64,000 bases of DNA. It comes from a bacterium (lineage in GTDB: Bacteria > Arandabacterota > Arandabacteria > Arandabacterales > Arandabacteraceae). Below, in pieces: positions 56,009 to 64,000 of this stretch. A program made the translations under genes and the position numbers. The notes beneath the pieces were generated by a model, which had not been told where the DNA came from, searched no databases, and worked only from the letters and a program-made list of their open reading frames with translations. Within the stretch, counting starts at the first letter, position 1. Every line of letters starts with the position of its first letter. The DNA lies in contig JAOZOU010000007.1 in the NCBI GenBank assembly GCA_029933125.1, positions 79,007 to 143,006 of the forward strand, given 5' to 3'.

Positions 56009-57361
56009 ATGCTAAGGGCACGGCATAAGCAAGGGAAGGGGTTCCTGTTTGCGCTTGTTGTGTTGACAGTCCCTGCTATTGTGGCGGCTACCATTGTCAC
56101 AGATGTGACAGTGGCGCAAGCATTGGAGACACACGAGCAACAGGACAGTGAAGCCTGTGTGCGTTGGTGCCCCACATTCCTTTCGCTGGCATATGATCCG
56201 CACCTCTCGATGCGAAGTGGTGCCGAGAATGTCCTCACTGTTCACCATGGGATCGCTTGGATGGAGGACAGAGCGATGGGCACCAGGTGGTTCGACGAAA
56301 CATCTTTTCCTGGCAAAAGTGGTGGCATCATATGTCGCGTGGGCAAGTACTGTCTCATTGACTTGCCAGTTGACTACTTCTCGGTTGTCTTCGCCCATGA
56401 ATTTTATGGGCATGGCGCACGATGTCGCGAGTTCAACTGCCAGGAGGTCTCGTATTCGTTCGGTGTGCCGCCTCCTTATGGGGATGGTGGTGGCTTAACT
56501 AGATGGACTTATTCTCTTGACCCAGTGAGTACCGATGAAGAGATGGCTACGTACCTGGCTGGGCTTGGTGTTCAGGCTGTTATGCAGCGTGCACTTGCCA
56601 TGCGCTGGATGGCGAAGCGTCACATTAACTACAGAGAAGCCTCTCTCTATCTTGCACTGTACCTGGGCAATTTCTTCTACATCGAGTGGACGGAGGATGT
56701 TCTTTCAGCCAATAAGCACAGTCACGACATAGCTGGCTATCTCAGGCTGATTAACGGCAAGGCGGGCTTTTATAGCGATAACAACCTATTGATGGATGTC
56801 CGGGAACTTAAGACTCGCAACCTGGTCAACCTGGCGAATCCCTTCCTTGCCTATTGCCTGCTTACAGGATTCAAGACCTATGTCTGGGATGGGAATCCAT
56901 CGATGGGATTCCCTATGCTTCATCTCGGGGAAATCTGCTACCTGCCCAGCCTTCGGATGGGGCTTGCACCATTTGGTCCCGAATACCACCTGGAGAATTT
57001 CTTCAGAGCGAAAGATAAAGTGATTCTGATTGACTTACACGTTGGGGACCAGACTTTCCATGGGTTCTGGGGCGGGATCGATCTTGTTGTCAGCAATATC
57101 CGTGTCCATGATCGCCTATCGCTCGATGTCAATATGGATCTATGGAAACAACCAGGTGTAGAGATTGCTCACGAGTTAACCGGTTTGGAGGGCAAAGGGG
57201 TGGGTGGGGCCTTCTCGGTCAGGGCGTATTATGACCTGGGAGAGTCACGTCACAAGGTTTGGGGCTTTATCGAATTGGGTTACAAGTCAGTAGGCTTCAT
57301 CGAGGGCTATCCTCTGGACTCATCCCCAGTTGTCATGGTCGGGTTCAGTATCAAAAAGTGA
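56009..57361 (+). CDS. Secreted HExxH-containing protein of unknown family
   Basis: A 450-residue protein with an N-terminal signal sequence (GFLFALVVLTVPAIVAATIV). It contains VFAHEFYGHGARCREF, in which HEFYGHG fits an HExxH zinc metalloprotease site (HExxHG as in some metzincins or M48-like groups). The C-terminal half has repeated beta-strand patterns (DLHVGDQTFHGFWGGIDLV, SVRAYYDLGESRHKVWGFIELGY, SSPVVMVGFSIKK), suggesting a beta-barrel or outer-membrane location. I do not recognise the family. ATG 56009 is chosen; TTG 55997 is four codons upstream and equally lacks an SD. Confidence 0.55.
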   Translation: MLRARHKQGKGFLFALVVLTVPAIVAATIVTDVTVAQALETHEQQDSEACVRWCPTFLSLAYDPHLSMRSGAENVLTVHHGIAWMEDRAMGTRWFDETSFPGKSGGIICRVGKYCLIDLPVDYFSVVFAHEFYGHGARCREFNCQEVSYSFGVPPPYGDGGGLTRWTYSLDPVSTDEEMATYLAGLGVQAVMQRALAMRWMAKRHINYREASLYLALYLGNFFYIEWTEDVLSANKHSHDIAGYLRLINGKAGFYSDNNLLMDVRELKTRNLVNLANPFLAYCLLTGFKTYVWDGNPSMGFPMLHLGEICYLPSLRMGLAPFGPEYHLENFFRAKDKVILIDLHVGDQTFHGFWGGIDLVVSNIRVHDRLSLDVNMDLWKQPGVEIAHELTGLEGKGVGGAFSVRAYYDLGESRHKVWGFIELGYKSVGFIEGYPLDSSPVVMVGFSIKK

Positions 57362-57512
57362 AGCACCTCGCCTAGGGTTACCTGCCTGAGTCCAGCGCTT
57401 ACACCCGGCTCGAGTGAAGCATCTGGATCAGCCAGACCGCGAGCGAAAGCAAGCAGCGTGGCTTCGACCAGGCGTTTCGTGAATCTATCTCGTATAAGGG
57501 ATGCGATTAGGC

Positions 57513-57541
57513 TTGAAAAGCGCGACAAGCTGGTGTAAAAT
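57513..57541 (+). promoter_or_regulatory. Candidate sigma-70 promoter of the M6 protease gene
   Basis: TTGAAA (57513-57518) and TAAAAT (57536-57541) are separated by exactly 17 bp, giving a near-consensus housekeeping promoter. Transcription would start ~65 nt before ATG 57613. Confidence 0.5.
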
Positions 57542-57612
57542 GGGGGTTGATCAAGAGGACATCGCCCTTTGTCTGGGCTTCCCGCAGGTGTAGCTTGCCC
57601 TGGAGGTGCGCC

Positions 57613-60600
57613 ATGAGGCTCCCAACCATCATTCTTGCCGCCATATGTATTCTGGTCTTCTCCCAGGTTGCGCTTGCAGTGTTTCCGGCTCGCCCGTTGA
57701 CCAATGCTGAAGGTAATCCCATCCCGAATGCAAGGTTCATCGAGGAGCCGCGCATGATTGATGGCAAACGGTACATGCCGCAACCCACCGAGACCATTGT
57801 TGTCATCCTTGTTGAATTTCCGGCTGATACGGTTGACAGCGCAAACACGGCTATTGCCGATACTGCAGCAGCTGTAACGTTCCAATCTGGACATGATTCC
57901 GCCTATTTCTATGACCATATTTTTGATGAGCAACAGGGCTCCAACAGCATGGATCAGTACTGGGATGAGTGTTCGCTCGGTCAGATGGACGTTACCGGTG
58001 ACGTCTACGGTCCTTTCACCCTGCCCCACTGTATTAAGTACTACGGCTGGGACACCCAGGGTTGTCCGAGCGGAACCGTGATTGATGATGGGTGGAGTGA
58101 TGATGGGGGTAGAACGGACTGCCAGCTCTGTAGCCCCGGTGGAGCGGGAACTGGTTCGTGTCGTTTGATAGCTGATGCGGTTGAGGTGGCTGACAGCGTG
58201 ATCGATTTCACACAATATGACACCGATGGCGACGGTAGCGTTGATCATGTAATTGTCGTTCATGCTGGCAAGGGTGAGGAGATGGGCTCGGGGGCTGCCT
58301 CGTGGAACGTCTGGTCATGGTTCTATGGCAATCTGGCATATGCTACCAAGGACACACTTGAGGGAGCAACTCAGGGTGTTATTGTCTCAAGTGGAATGAT
58401 CGTCCCGGAGTTCTATGCAGAGCCTGACAGTTTCCCGCTCGGTGTTTTCTGTCATGAGTTTTCTCACAGCATTGGCAATCCCGACCTTTACGATATCAAT
58501 CCAGGCGCAGCCAATGTGCCTGACGATGACGATTATCCTGTCGCCGATTGGGGTCTCATGGCGCATGGTAGCTGGTGTGGTCCCACGGGAATGGGCGAGC
58601 GCCCGAGTCATCTGCTTGGGTTCAACAAGATTGGCACCGGTTGGATAACACCGACCGTGCTTAAGCCTCAGAAGGACACCACTTCCTATAGCGTTATTGA
58701 GCTCGAAGGTCCTGGGGCGACCATGTTCAGAATTGATGTTGGCAAGAGTGAGTACTTTCTTCTTGAGAATCGAAATTCGCATTCCCAGAATGCCAGCTTC
58801 GACAAACTGGACTCCGACTGGAGCGACTGGACAGGGCACGGGGGACCTGACTCACTCGACTGTGGTCTGATCATAACCCACGTAATCGGGGTTCACGATA
58901 TCACCCTCAGGAACAACGGTCGGTGTTCGTATGATTATGTGACTGGTGATGGATGTACGTGTTCACCTATCCCTTATGAGGTCTGGGTAGAGGATCCTGG
59001 TTACAACGATAGCCTCACCGCTGATTACGACGAATGGTGGTATCCCTGGGAGATAAAGGCTGGTGCAGCCTATGCGGCTGATGATCCCCACACGGTCTTC
59101 GACACCCTCTGGCACAACAATGCCAATTGCACCCGAACTGCAAGTAGCATTGACGTTTTCGGCAAAGTAACGGGTATCTATGTCAAAGCCACGAGCAACT
59201 GCGGGAGAACCATGAACGTTGATGTCTTCATCCCGGGGTGGGTCCAACCCAAGCTGGTTGCCAAGCTTGCTGGCTGGTGCAGGGATTGGGAATTTTTCCA
59301 TCACGATTTCTTTTCCCAGGGCTGGACTCACTATGGTGCTCTACCCAACATTAGTGCTGGCTATAACGATCGCATGCATGCTGTGTGGGCTGTACCTGGC
59401 GCAACGACAATGCGATCTTCTCCTGTTGTAGTAAGTGCTCGAGTCGCCCTTGCTCCTGGTGATACAGCAAAGACTGTTGCCTTCGTTGCTGCCTCAAGTG
59501 GCTCAGTCTATTGCTATGATGCTATAGATGGAAGGCGCATCTGGGCGACAGGACTTGGCTCAGAGCTCCGTTCAACACCCATCGCATGCGATACAATTTA
59601 TGCATTGGATGGAGCCTACCAGATCCTCAATCGAATCTATACCAACGGATCTGATGCTCATCTCTACGCCCTGGATCTTGAGACAGGAGTGGTTGAGGAT
59701 TCATGGTGGGAACCGAGAATGCAGCCGCTCGAAGCTGAACCCCGAATTGCGATGATACCCGAGCCAGGTATGCCTGGGTCTTATCGTTCGCTCATCTATG
59801 TGGGCTCAATGGGCGGAACTATGTATGCGATTGATGCTCAAGCGATGGCTCAAGAGTGGGATGTTCCTGTGGGTGTGCCCATAAACTGTCCAGCTGTTGT
59901 TGGGAGTATTGAGCTACCTAGTCTCAAGAGTGGCAGAGCTACTGCATTGCTCGGGCAGGCGATGCGAATGAATGTTGTCTTCTTCGGTGATGCCTCTGGC
60001 GGTGTGCATTGTGTTGATGCTCTTACTGGTGCGCCTGTGTGGGATGTCAATCTGGGGATGGAAGTGCTGGCTTCACCAGTTGTGTGTGATAGTGTGACTC
60101 AGGCTGGAGTGAGCGGCTATTCAGATCAGATTCTCGTTGTCGCAACCATGGATGGGACAGTCTATGCCCTTGATGCTGCGACTGGCATGCAGCTCTGGTC
60201 GTATGCCACAGGCGAGGCGATTGCGTCAAGTCCATCAGTTGCAGTTGATCATGTCCACAACTGGGGTATGATCTGGTTCCAGACAACTTCGGGTACAGTC
60301 TACTGCCTCCATCTTGGGGATCCGCCGGGTGGTAGCAGGGTTATATGGAGCTACACGCATCCCGACGGTGGCTCGGGATCTTCGCCAGGTGTGGTGCTCC
60401 CCTATGGGAGCCTACCAATTGGCTTTGATGAGGTGGGGGACCCGATCTATCCACCGGCTTGTGCAACAGGTGATCCCGAGGATGATGGCGTTGTCTACAT
60501 TGCGATGCCGAGTGGTGGGGGTGCGGGTGGTGGTATCTATGCTCTTGATGCCGCTGATGGGACAGTGCTCTGGAACTATACTTTCCCGGGTCCGACCGAT

Positions 60601-60978
60601 GCGTCACCAGCTCCAACCATGGGGAAGTTGTACATGACGGCTGATGCTCTGTATGCGTTCAGTCCAGATACGCTCGCTGGTATCTGGGCTGGTGATATTC
60701 CGGCGATGCCTGTGCTTGAGGTTGCTCCCAATCCCGTTGGCTCGAGAATGGCAATATCATACTCGGTGCCAACAAGATGTCGCGTCGAGCTCAATATCTA
60801 TGATGTGAGAGGGAGGCTTGTAAAGAAGATCTTCTCAGGAAAGCGAGCGCCAGGAACCTACAGTACAACCTGGGATGGAAGGAATCTTGAAGGCAGGAGC
60901 GTTGCCGAAGGCATCTACTTTATGAGACTTACAGCGGGACGCAACCGCATCTCAAAGAAAGTTGTGAAACTTCAATAG
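57613..60978 (+). CDS. Secreted M6-family metalloprotease with PQQ-like propeller and FlgD-like domain
   Basis: A 1121-residue exported protein. The start is ATG 57613 with GGAGGTG upstream; signal peptide MRLPTIILAAICILVFSQVALA. The N-terminal half is an immune-inhibitor-A-like (M6) protease with VILVEFPADTVD, DSAYFYDHIFDEQ and zinc site FCHEFSHSIGNPDLYD (HExxH). The second half carries PQQ-type repeats (YCYDAIDGRRIWATGLGSELRSTP, YALDAATGMQLWSYATGEAIASSPS), a beta-propeller likely for binding. The last ~80 residues are a FlgD/T9SS-like domain (VELNIYDVRGRLVKKIF, AEGIYFMRLTAG). Predicted extracellular or surface protease. Confidence 0.8.
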   Translation: MRLPTIILAAICILVFSQVALAVFPARPLTNAEGNPIPNARFIEEPRMIDGKRYMPQPTETIVVILVEFPADTVDSANTAIADTAAAVTFQSGHDSAYFYDHIFDEQQGSNSMDQYWDECSLGQMDVTGDVYGPFTLPHCIKYYGWDTQGCPSGTVIDDGWSDDGGRTDCQLCSPGGAGTGSCRLIADAVEVADSVIDFTQYDTDGDGSVDHVIVVHAGKGEEMGSGAASWNVWSWFYGNLAYATKDTLEGATQGVIVSSGMIVPEFYAEPDSFPLGVFCHEFSHSIGNPDLYDINPGAANVPDDDDYPVADWGLMAHGSWCGPTGMGERPSHLLGFNKIGTGWITPTVLKPQKDTTSYSVIELEGPGATMFRIDVGKSEYFLLENRNSHSQNASFDKLDSDWSDWTGHGGPDSLDCGLIITHVIGVHDITLRNNGRCSYDYVTGDGCTCSPIPYEVWVEDPGYNDSLTADYDEWWYPWEIKAGAAYAADDPHTVFDTLWHNNANCTRTASSIDVFGKVTGIYVKATSNCGRTMNVDVFIPGWVQPKLVAKLAGWCRDWEFFHHDFFSQGWTHYGALPNISAGYNDRMHAVWAVPGATTMRSSPVVVSARVALAPGDTAKTVAFVAASSGSVYCYDAIDGRRIWATGLGSELRSTPIACDTIYALDGAYQILNRIYTNGSDAHLYALDLETGVVEDSWWEPRMQPLEAEPRIAMIPEPGMPGSYRSLIYVGSMGGTMYAIDAQAMAQEWDVPVGVPINCPAVVGSIELPSLKSGRATALLGQAMRMNVVFFGDASGGVHCVDALTGAPVWDVNLGMEVLASPVVCDSVTQAGVSGYSDQILVVATMDGTVYALDAATGMQLWSYATGEAIASSPSVAVDHVHNWGMIWFQTTSGTVYCLHLGDPPGGSRVIWSYTHPDGGSGSSPGVVLPYGSLPIGFDEVGDPIYPPACATGDPEDDGVVYIAMPSGGGAGGGIYALDAADGTVLWNYTFPGPTDASPAPTMGKLYMTADALYAFSPDTLAGIWAGDIPAMPVLEVAPNPVGSRMAISYSVPTRCRVELNIYDVRGRLVKKIFSGKRAPGTYSTTWDGRNLEGRSVAEGIYFMRLTAGRNRISKKVVKLQ

Positions 60979-61316
60979 ACAGGGTATCGGCTCAGTAGGG
61001 CTCAGCATAACGACAGAGTCTATCAGGTGGGTTTTGCCTTTTTGCCAGGATGTGGGGGATGCAAGTAGGCTAAGGTCACCTGTTAAGTTGTCTGCCGTTT
61101 CGCCTCAAAGGGTAGAATTTGCTTACCCGCCACTCTTTCATCCATTGGGCTGGATAAATCCTGCCAATCTGTCCGAGGCAGCGGAGGTGAGTCTTAGTGT
61201 ATACGGAATGACATGTTGAGTTGCTTTCTGCCTGGATGCGCCCCTTGGGTCTTGGTAGGCGCTCTCCAGGTAAGATCGCAAAACTCCATCTGTGTTCACG
61301 AAAGGAGGTTGAGGAG
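60979..61316. other. Intergenic region, no gene seen
   Basis: About 340 bp; apart from the strong AAAGGAGG at its end for the next gene, nothing is recognised. Confidence 0.3.
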
Positions 61317-61730
61317 ATGAAAGAGCCAAGGCTAACATGGTTTCTCGCCTTGATCGTGGTTGTGAACGTGATTCTTGTACGTTCAGCAATTGCATCCTGG
61401 ATAGAGAATGGCACACCTATCTGCACGCAGATCGGTCAGCAGGCTCCAACAGCTATGGCGCCTGATGGTGAGGGTGGAGCAATCATCGTATGGAATGACC
61501 TCAGGGCTGGAAATTGGGACGTCTACGCTCAGCGGATTGATGCCTATGGAAATAGTCTCTGGACGATCGACGGTGTCGCAGTTTGCACCGATTCTGCTGA
61601 TCAGGGTGGTGCTGTTGTCGTCTCCGATGGTCAAGGTGGCGCCATAATTGCATGGGCAGACAAGCGAGGTGGTACCTACTCAGACATCTATGCTAGCGTG
61701 TGGATGCTGAGGGCATACCTGTTTGGGTAA
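61317..61730 (+). CDS. N-terminal fragment of a secreted repeat protein (frameshifted)
   Basis: ATG 61317 follows AAAGGAGGTTGAGGAG. The frame encodes a signal peptide (FLALIVVVNVILVRSAIAS) and the first one and a half units of a ~53-residue repeat (VYAQRIDAYGNSLWTIDGVAVCTD...VSDGQGGAIIAWADKR). It stops at 61730 after DIYAS, where the repeat expects DIYAQR. Inserting one C into GCTAGCGTGTGG restores the frame into the gene at 61700. The two pieces are therefore one gene split by a 1-bp deletion, which is either a sequencing error or a genuine mutation. Confidence 0.7.
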   Translation: MKEPRLTWFLALIVVVNVILVRSAIASWIENGTPICTQIGQQAPTAMAPDGEGGAIIVWNDLRAGNWDVYAQRIDAYGNSLWTIDGVAVCTDSADQGGAVVVSDGQGGAIIAWADKRGGTYSDIYASVWMLRAYLFG

Positions 61731-63760
61731 CTAACGGTGTTGCCATCTGTACGGATCCCCGGAATCAGGCGAGTCCCTGGATAGTTTCTGATGGTCAAGG
61801 TGGCGCCATAATTCTCTGGGAGGATGTACGCACTGGAGACAGGGATATCTATGCTCAACGCGTTGATGCCTCCGGGAACGTACTTTGGACTGCCAATGGT
61901 GTTCCTGTCTGCACAGCCGCTGATATTCAAATGAATATCGAGGCGGTATCAGATGGGATGGGTGGTGCGATTGTAACCTGGGAGGATAGCCGTAGCGGCA
62001 CAAACTTTGACATTTATGCGCAGCGAATCGACTCCACTGGTGGACTTGTCTGGTTTGGTGATGAAGCTGTCTGCACCGATTCCAGCGATCAACGTGACCC
62101 CACGCTTACCGCTGATGGCAAAGGAGGTGCTGTGATTGCTTGGATTGACTGGAGAAACGGAAATGGCGATATCTACGCCCAGCGGATAGCTTCAGATGGT
62201 AGTCGCAAGTGGACTCCTGATGGTATCCCGATTTGTACAGCTCCTAACGATCAGTCGGGTATAGGGATTACGCTCGACGCAACGGGTGCAGTTGTGATTG
62301 TGTGGTCTGACCGGAGAAATGATTTTGATTATGACATTTATGCTCAACGAGTGAGCCTGGGCGGTGATATTCTCTGGCCTAGCGATGGTATTCAAGTATC
62401 CCAGGCCCCTGGCAATGAGTACGCGATGGTTGTCTCGGATGGCTGTGGAGGGACCATAATCACGAGGAGCGACCTCACAACTGACGACACAGACATCTAT
62501 GCGCAAAGAGTCGATTCTTCAGGAGCCCTTCTATGGGGACCAAGCGGAGTGGCTGTGACTCGAGCAGGCGGGGATCAGCTTTGGATCTGCGTTGTATCCG
62601 ATGAATTGGGTGGAATCATTGCTGCATGGGCTGACTTGCGCACCGGTTACTATGGGGATGTTTATGCCCAGCGAATTGAGCGCAATGGTTACTGGGGTTA
62701 CCCAGCCCCGACCATCCATGGGGTTCGTGATGTGCCAGGGGATCAGGGTGGGTTCGTGGACCTCGCCTGGGATGCAAGTCGCCTCGATCCGTGGCCTAAC
62801 CAGCTCATTTCCTACTACACTGTATGGAGGGCAATTGATCCAGGCTCAGCGTCTACGCTCCTTCGGCAGGGGTATCGCCTTGTTGAAACTCCTTCTTGTG
62901 TGAGCATGACAACGGAGCCTGGCGTAATCCGCCTCCAGCATCTACTTGGTTTAACGTACTACTGCGAGCTCGTCTCAACTGTGGATGCCTATTATCTTGA
63001 GTCCTACAGTTCGGCAGTGCCGACGCTTTTTGATTCAACATCCGTCTGCTCTGAACATCATTACTTCCAGGTTATTGCCCATGGCAGCAGTCCAGAAGCC
63101 TATTGGATTTCCCAGCCCGACAGCGGACGCAGTGTTGACAACCTTTCGCCTTCCACACCTCAAGGGCTCAAGGGTGAATACGATGCAGGAACGTCACAAC
63201 TTATTCTCACGTGGAAGCCCAACACTGAGGACGATCTTTCCCACTATGCCGTCTACAAGGGCACAAGTGCTGATTTTATGCCTGATGAGAGCAACCGCCT
63301 GGGTCAGCCGGCTGATACCCTGTTTGTCGATAGTGCCTTTGATCCTGGTGTCAGCAACTACTACAAGGTCAGTGCATGGGATATCCATGAAAATGAAAGT
63401 GGATATGCTGTCTTAAGCCCCGAGGACATAACAGGAGTTGTTCCACCTGTTGTAAAAGCGACGCGACTCGAGCAGAATGCTCCTAATCCCTTCAGTCACG
63501 AGACCGTGATCAGGTTTTCACTCGCAAAGCCATGCCTTGTGGATCTTACAGTGTATGATGTCTCGGGTCGCCCCGTGCGAACACTATGCCGGAGGTGGAT
63601 GGAGGCTGGCAGGCACGAGCTCAAGTGGGATGGCACCGATGATGAGGGCAGAAGCCTTGCTCCAGGCATCTACCTCTACAGACTTAAGACTCCAAACTAC
63701 ACCGCCACCCGCAAAATCCTCCCCCTCTCCGGGGTCGGAGCTAAAAAGCTGCATTTGTGA
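61700..63760 (+). CDS. Main part of the secreted eight-repeat propeller-like protein
   Basis: A 686-residue frame that continues the gene at 61317. Counting both parts there are eight ~53-residue units of the form DxYAQRxD..G..LW...GV.VCT....Q....VSDG.GG.II.W.D.R, probably blades of a beta-propeller. Two fibronectin-III-like modules follow (DLAWDASRLDPWPNQLISYYTVW, GEYDAGTSQLILTWKP). A FlgD/T9SS-like domain closes it (VDLTVYDVSGRPVRTL, LAPGIYLYRL). The last nine residues (GVGAKKLHL) and the stop codon come from the palindromic element. The product is expected to be extracellular and adhesive or structural. No enzyme motif is seen. Confidence 0.75.
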   Translation: MDAEGIPVWVTNGVAICTDPRNQASPWIVSDGQGGAIILWEDVRTGDRDIYAQRVDASGNVLWTANGVPVCTAADIQMNIEAVSDGMGGAIVTWEDSRSGTNFDIYAQRIDSTGGLVWFGDEAVCTDSSDQRDPTLTADGKGGAVIAWIDWRNGNGDIYAQRIASDGSRKWTPDGIPICTAPNDQSGIGITLDATGAVVIVWSDRRNDFDYDIYAQRVSLGGDILWPSDGIQVSQAPGNEYAMVVSDGCGGTIITRSDLTTDDTDIYAQRVDSSGALLWGPSGVAVTRAGGDQLWICVVSDELGGIIAAWADLRTGYYGDVYAQRIERNGYWGYPAPTIHGVRDVPGDQGGFVDLAWDASRLDPWPNQLISYYTVWRAIDPGSASTLLRQGYRLVETPSCVSMTTEPGVIRLQHLLGLTYYCELVSTVDAYYLESYSSAVPTLFDSTSVCSEHHYFQVIAHGSSPEAYWISQPDSGRSVDNLSPSTPQGLKGEYDAGTSQLILTWKPNTEDDLSHYAVYKGTSADFMPDESNRLGQPADTLFVDSAFDPGVSNYYKVSAWDIHENESGYAVLSPEDITGVVPPVVKATRLEQNAPNPFSHETVIRFSLAKPCLVDLTVYDVSGRPVRTLCRRWMEAGRHELKWDGTDDEGRSLAPGIYLYRLKTPNYTATRKILPLSGVGAKKLHL

Positions 63761-63779
63761 GCTTTTTAGCTCCGACCCC
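63731..63779. repeat. GGGGTCGGAGCTAAAA element, hairpin copy 6
   Basis: Arms GGGGTCGGAGCTAAAAAGCT (63731-63750) and AGCTTTTTAGCTCCGACCCC (63760-63779) are a perfect 20-bp inverted repeat with a 9-bp loop. The preceding gene reads through the left arm and stops at TGA in the loop. There is no T-tract after the stem, so a role as an intrinsic terminator is uncertain. A partial repeat of the loop (AAAAAGCTGC) follows at once. Confidence 0.85.
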
Positions 63780-64000
63780 AAAAAGCTGCGCTTTGACAAG
63801 AGGGGGAAGATGGGGTAAGCTTTAAATTGGAGGGTTGGGGGAACAGGCTATCGGCTGAGGAGGTTTGAAGCTCATAGTTACACACGAAAGCCCAACGACA
63901 CATTGTCCGACTCACGAGAGGGGTCGGACTTTTGCTTAGGCGATACCATGCGCGGTCACCGAGTAACAAGCATACACAGGTGCTTCGAAGGATGCCGATG
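63780..64000. other. Trailing non-coding stretch
   Basis: The last ~220 bp hold no supported gene. They are purine-rich just after the hairpin. Confidence 0.3.

Noticed and set aside
57307-58263. 318-codon minus-strand open frame
   Set aside because: It is a shadow of the secreted M6 protease gene with no homology of its own.
63731-63779. Intrinsic terminator
   Set aside because: The stem is perfect but no T-tract follows; the same sequence occurs at other loci as a dispersed element.

Overview
The window (about half G+C, densely coded on both strands) looks like a Gram-negative bacterium of the FCB-type lineages: several exported proteins end in a FlgD/T9SS-like C-terminal Ig domain, there is a CarboxypepD_reg/OMP_b-brl_3-type outer-membrane receptor, and secreted beta-propeller and M6-type proteases occur. 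This combination is typical of candidate phyla such as Zixibacteria, Latescibacteria, WOR-3/TA06 or Eisenbacteria. I cannot place it more finely from the sequence, and there is no rRNA or tRNA gene here.

Layout. 0.4-8.1 kb: secreted GH57-like protein, radical SAM/SPASM protein, outer-membrane receptor, small membrane protein. 8.3-13.4 kb: surface-glycan style genes on the minus strand (a multiply frameshifted sulfotransferase relic, a GT4 glycosyltransferase, a B12-binding radical SAM protein, a GT-C-like membrane protein). 14.5-18.3 kb: two convergent secreted proteins. 18.5-31.2 kb: an accessory island bounded by two imperfect ~145-bp direct repeats. It holds an uncharacterised gene, an HNH endonuclease gene and a tightly coupled operon of an Eco57I-type DNA methyltransferase, TcmP, a DUF5131 (phage Gp37/Gp68) three-Cys protein and a PLD-SNF2 helicase, followed by a small zinc-ribbon membrane protein. 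31.4-38.4 kb: a PH-like protein, a secreted DUF4932-type protease, an ECF sigma/anti-sigma pair divergent from a DUF6249-like gene, then two truncated relics related to the island genes, with a CPBP protease and an RDD protein. 38.9-45.4 kb: GNAT, a frameshifted cupin, an SLC13/RCK-C transporter, elongation factor G and an MscS channel. 45.8-55.7 kb: a beta-barrel-SppA fusion, zinc alcohol dehydrogenase, a two-gene histidine kinase operon, LemA and DUF3137 proteins. 56.0-63.8 kb: secreted HExxH protein, M6 protease/PQQ propeller protein, and an eight-repeat propeller protein interrupted by one frameshift.

Two themes stand out. First, the 19-30 kb island looks like a restriction/defence system whose exact composition does not match BREX, DISARM or Hma as I know them, and pieces of its methyltransferase and of its first gene recur as N-terminal relics at 35.8 and 37.1 kb. 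Second, a palindromic interspersed element with the core GGGGTCGGAGCTAAAA occurs at six loci. It repeatedly sits across gene ends and supplies their stop codons, and a four-copy 37-bp tandem version runs directly into elongation factor G, contributing its likely ribosome-binding site, start codon and first residues.

The clearest regulatory signal is a pair of matching divergent ECF-type promoters between the sigma factor gene and the DUF6249-like gene, which implies autoregulation. Three genes (sulfotransferase, cupin, 61-kb propeller) carry frameshifts. The first looks truly decayed; the other two could be sequencing errors.
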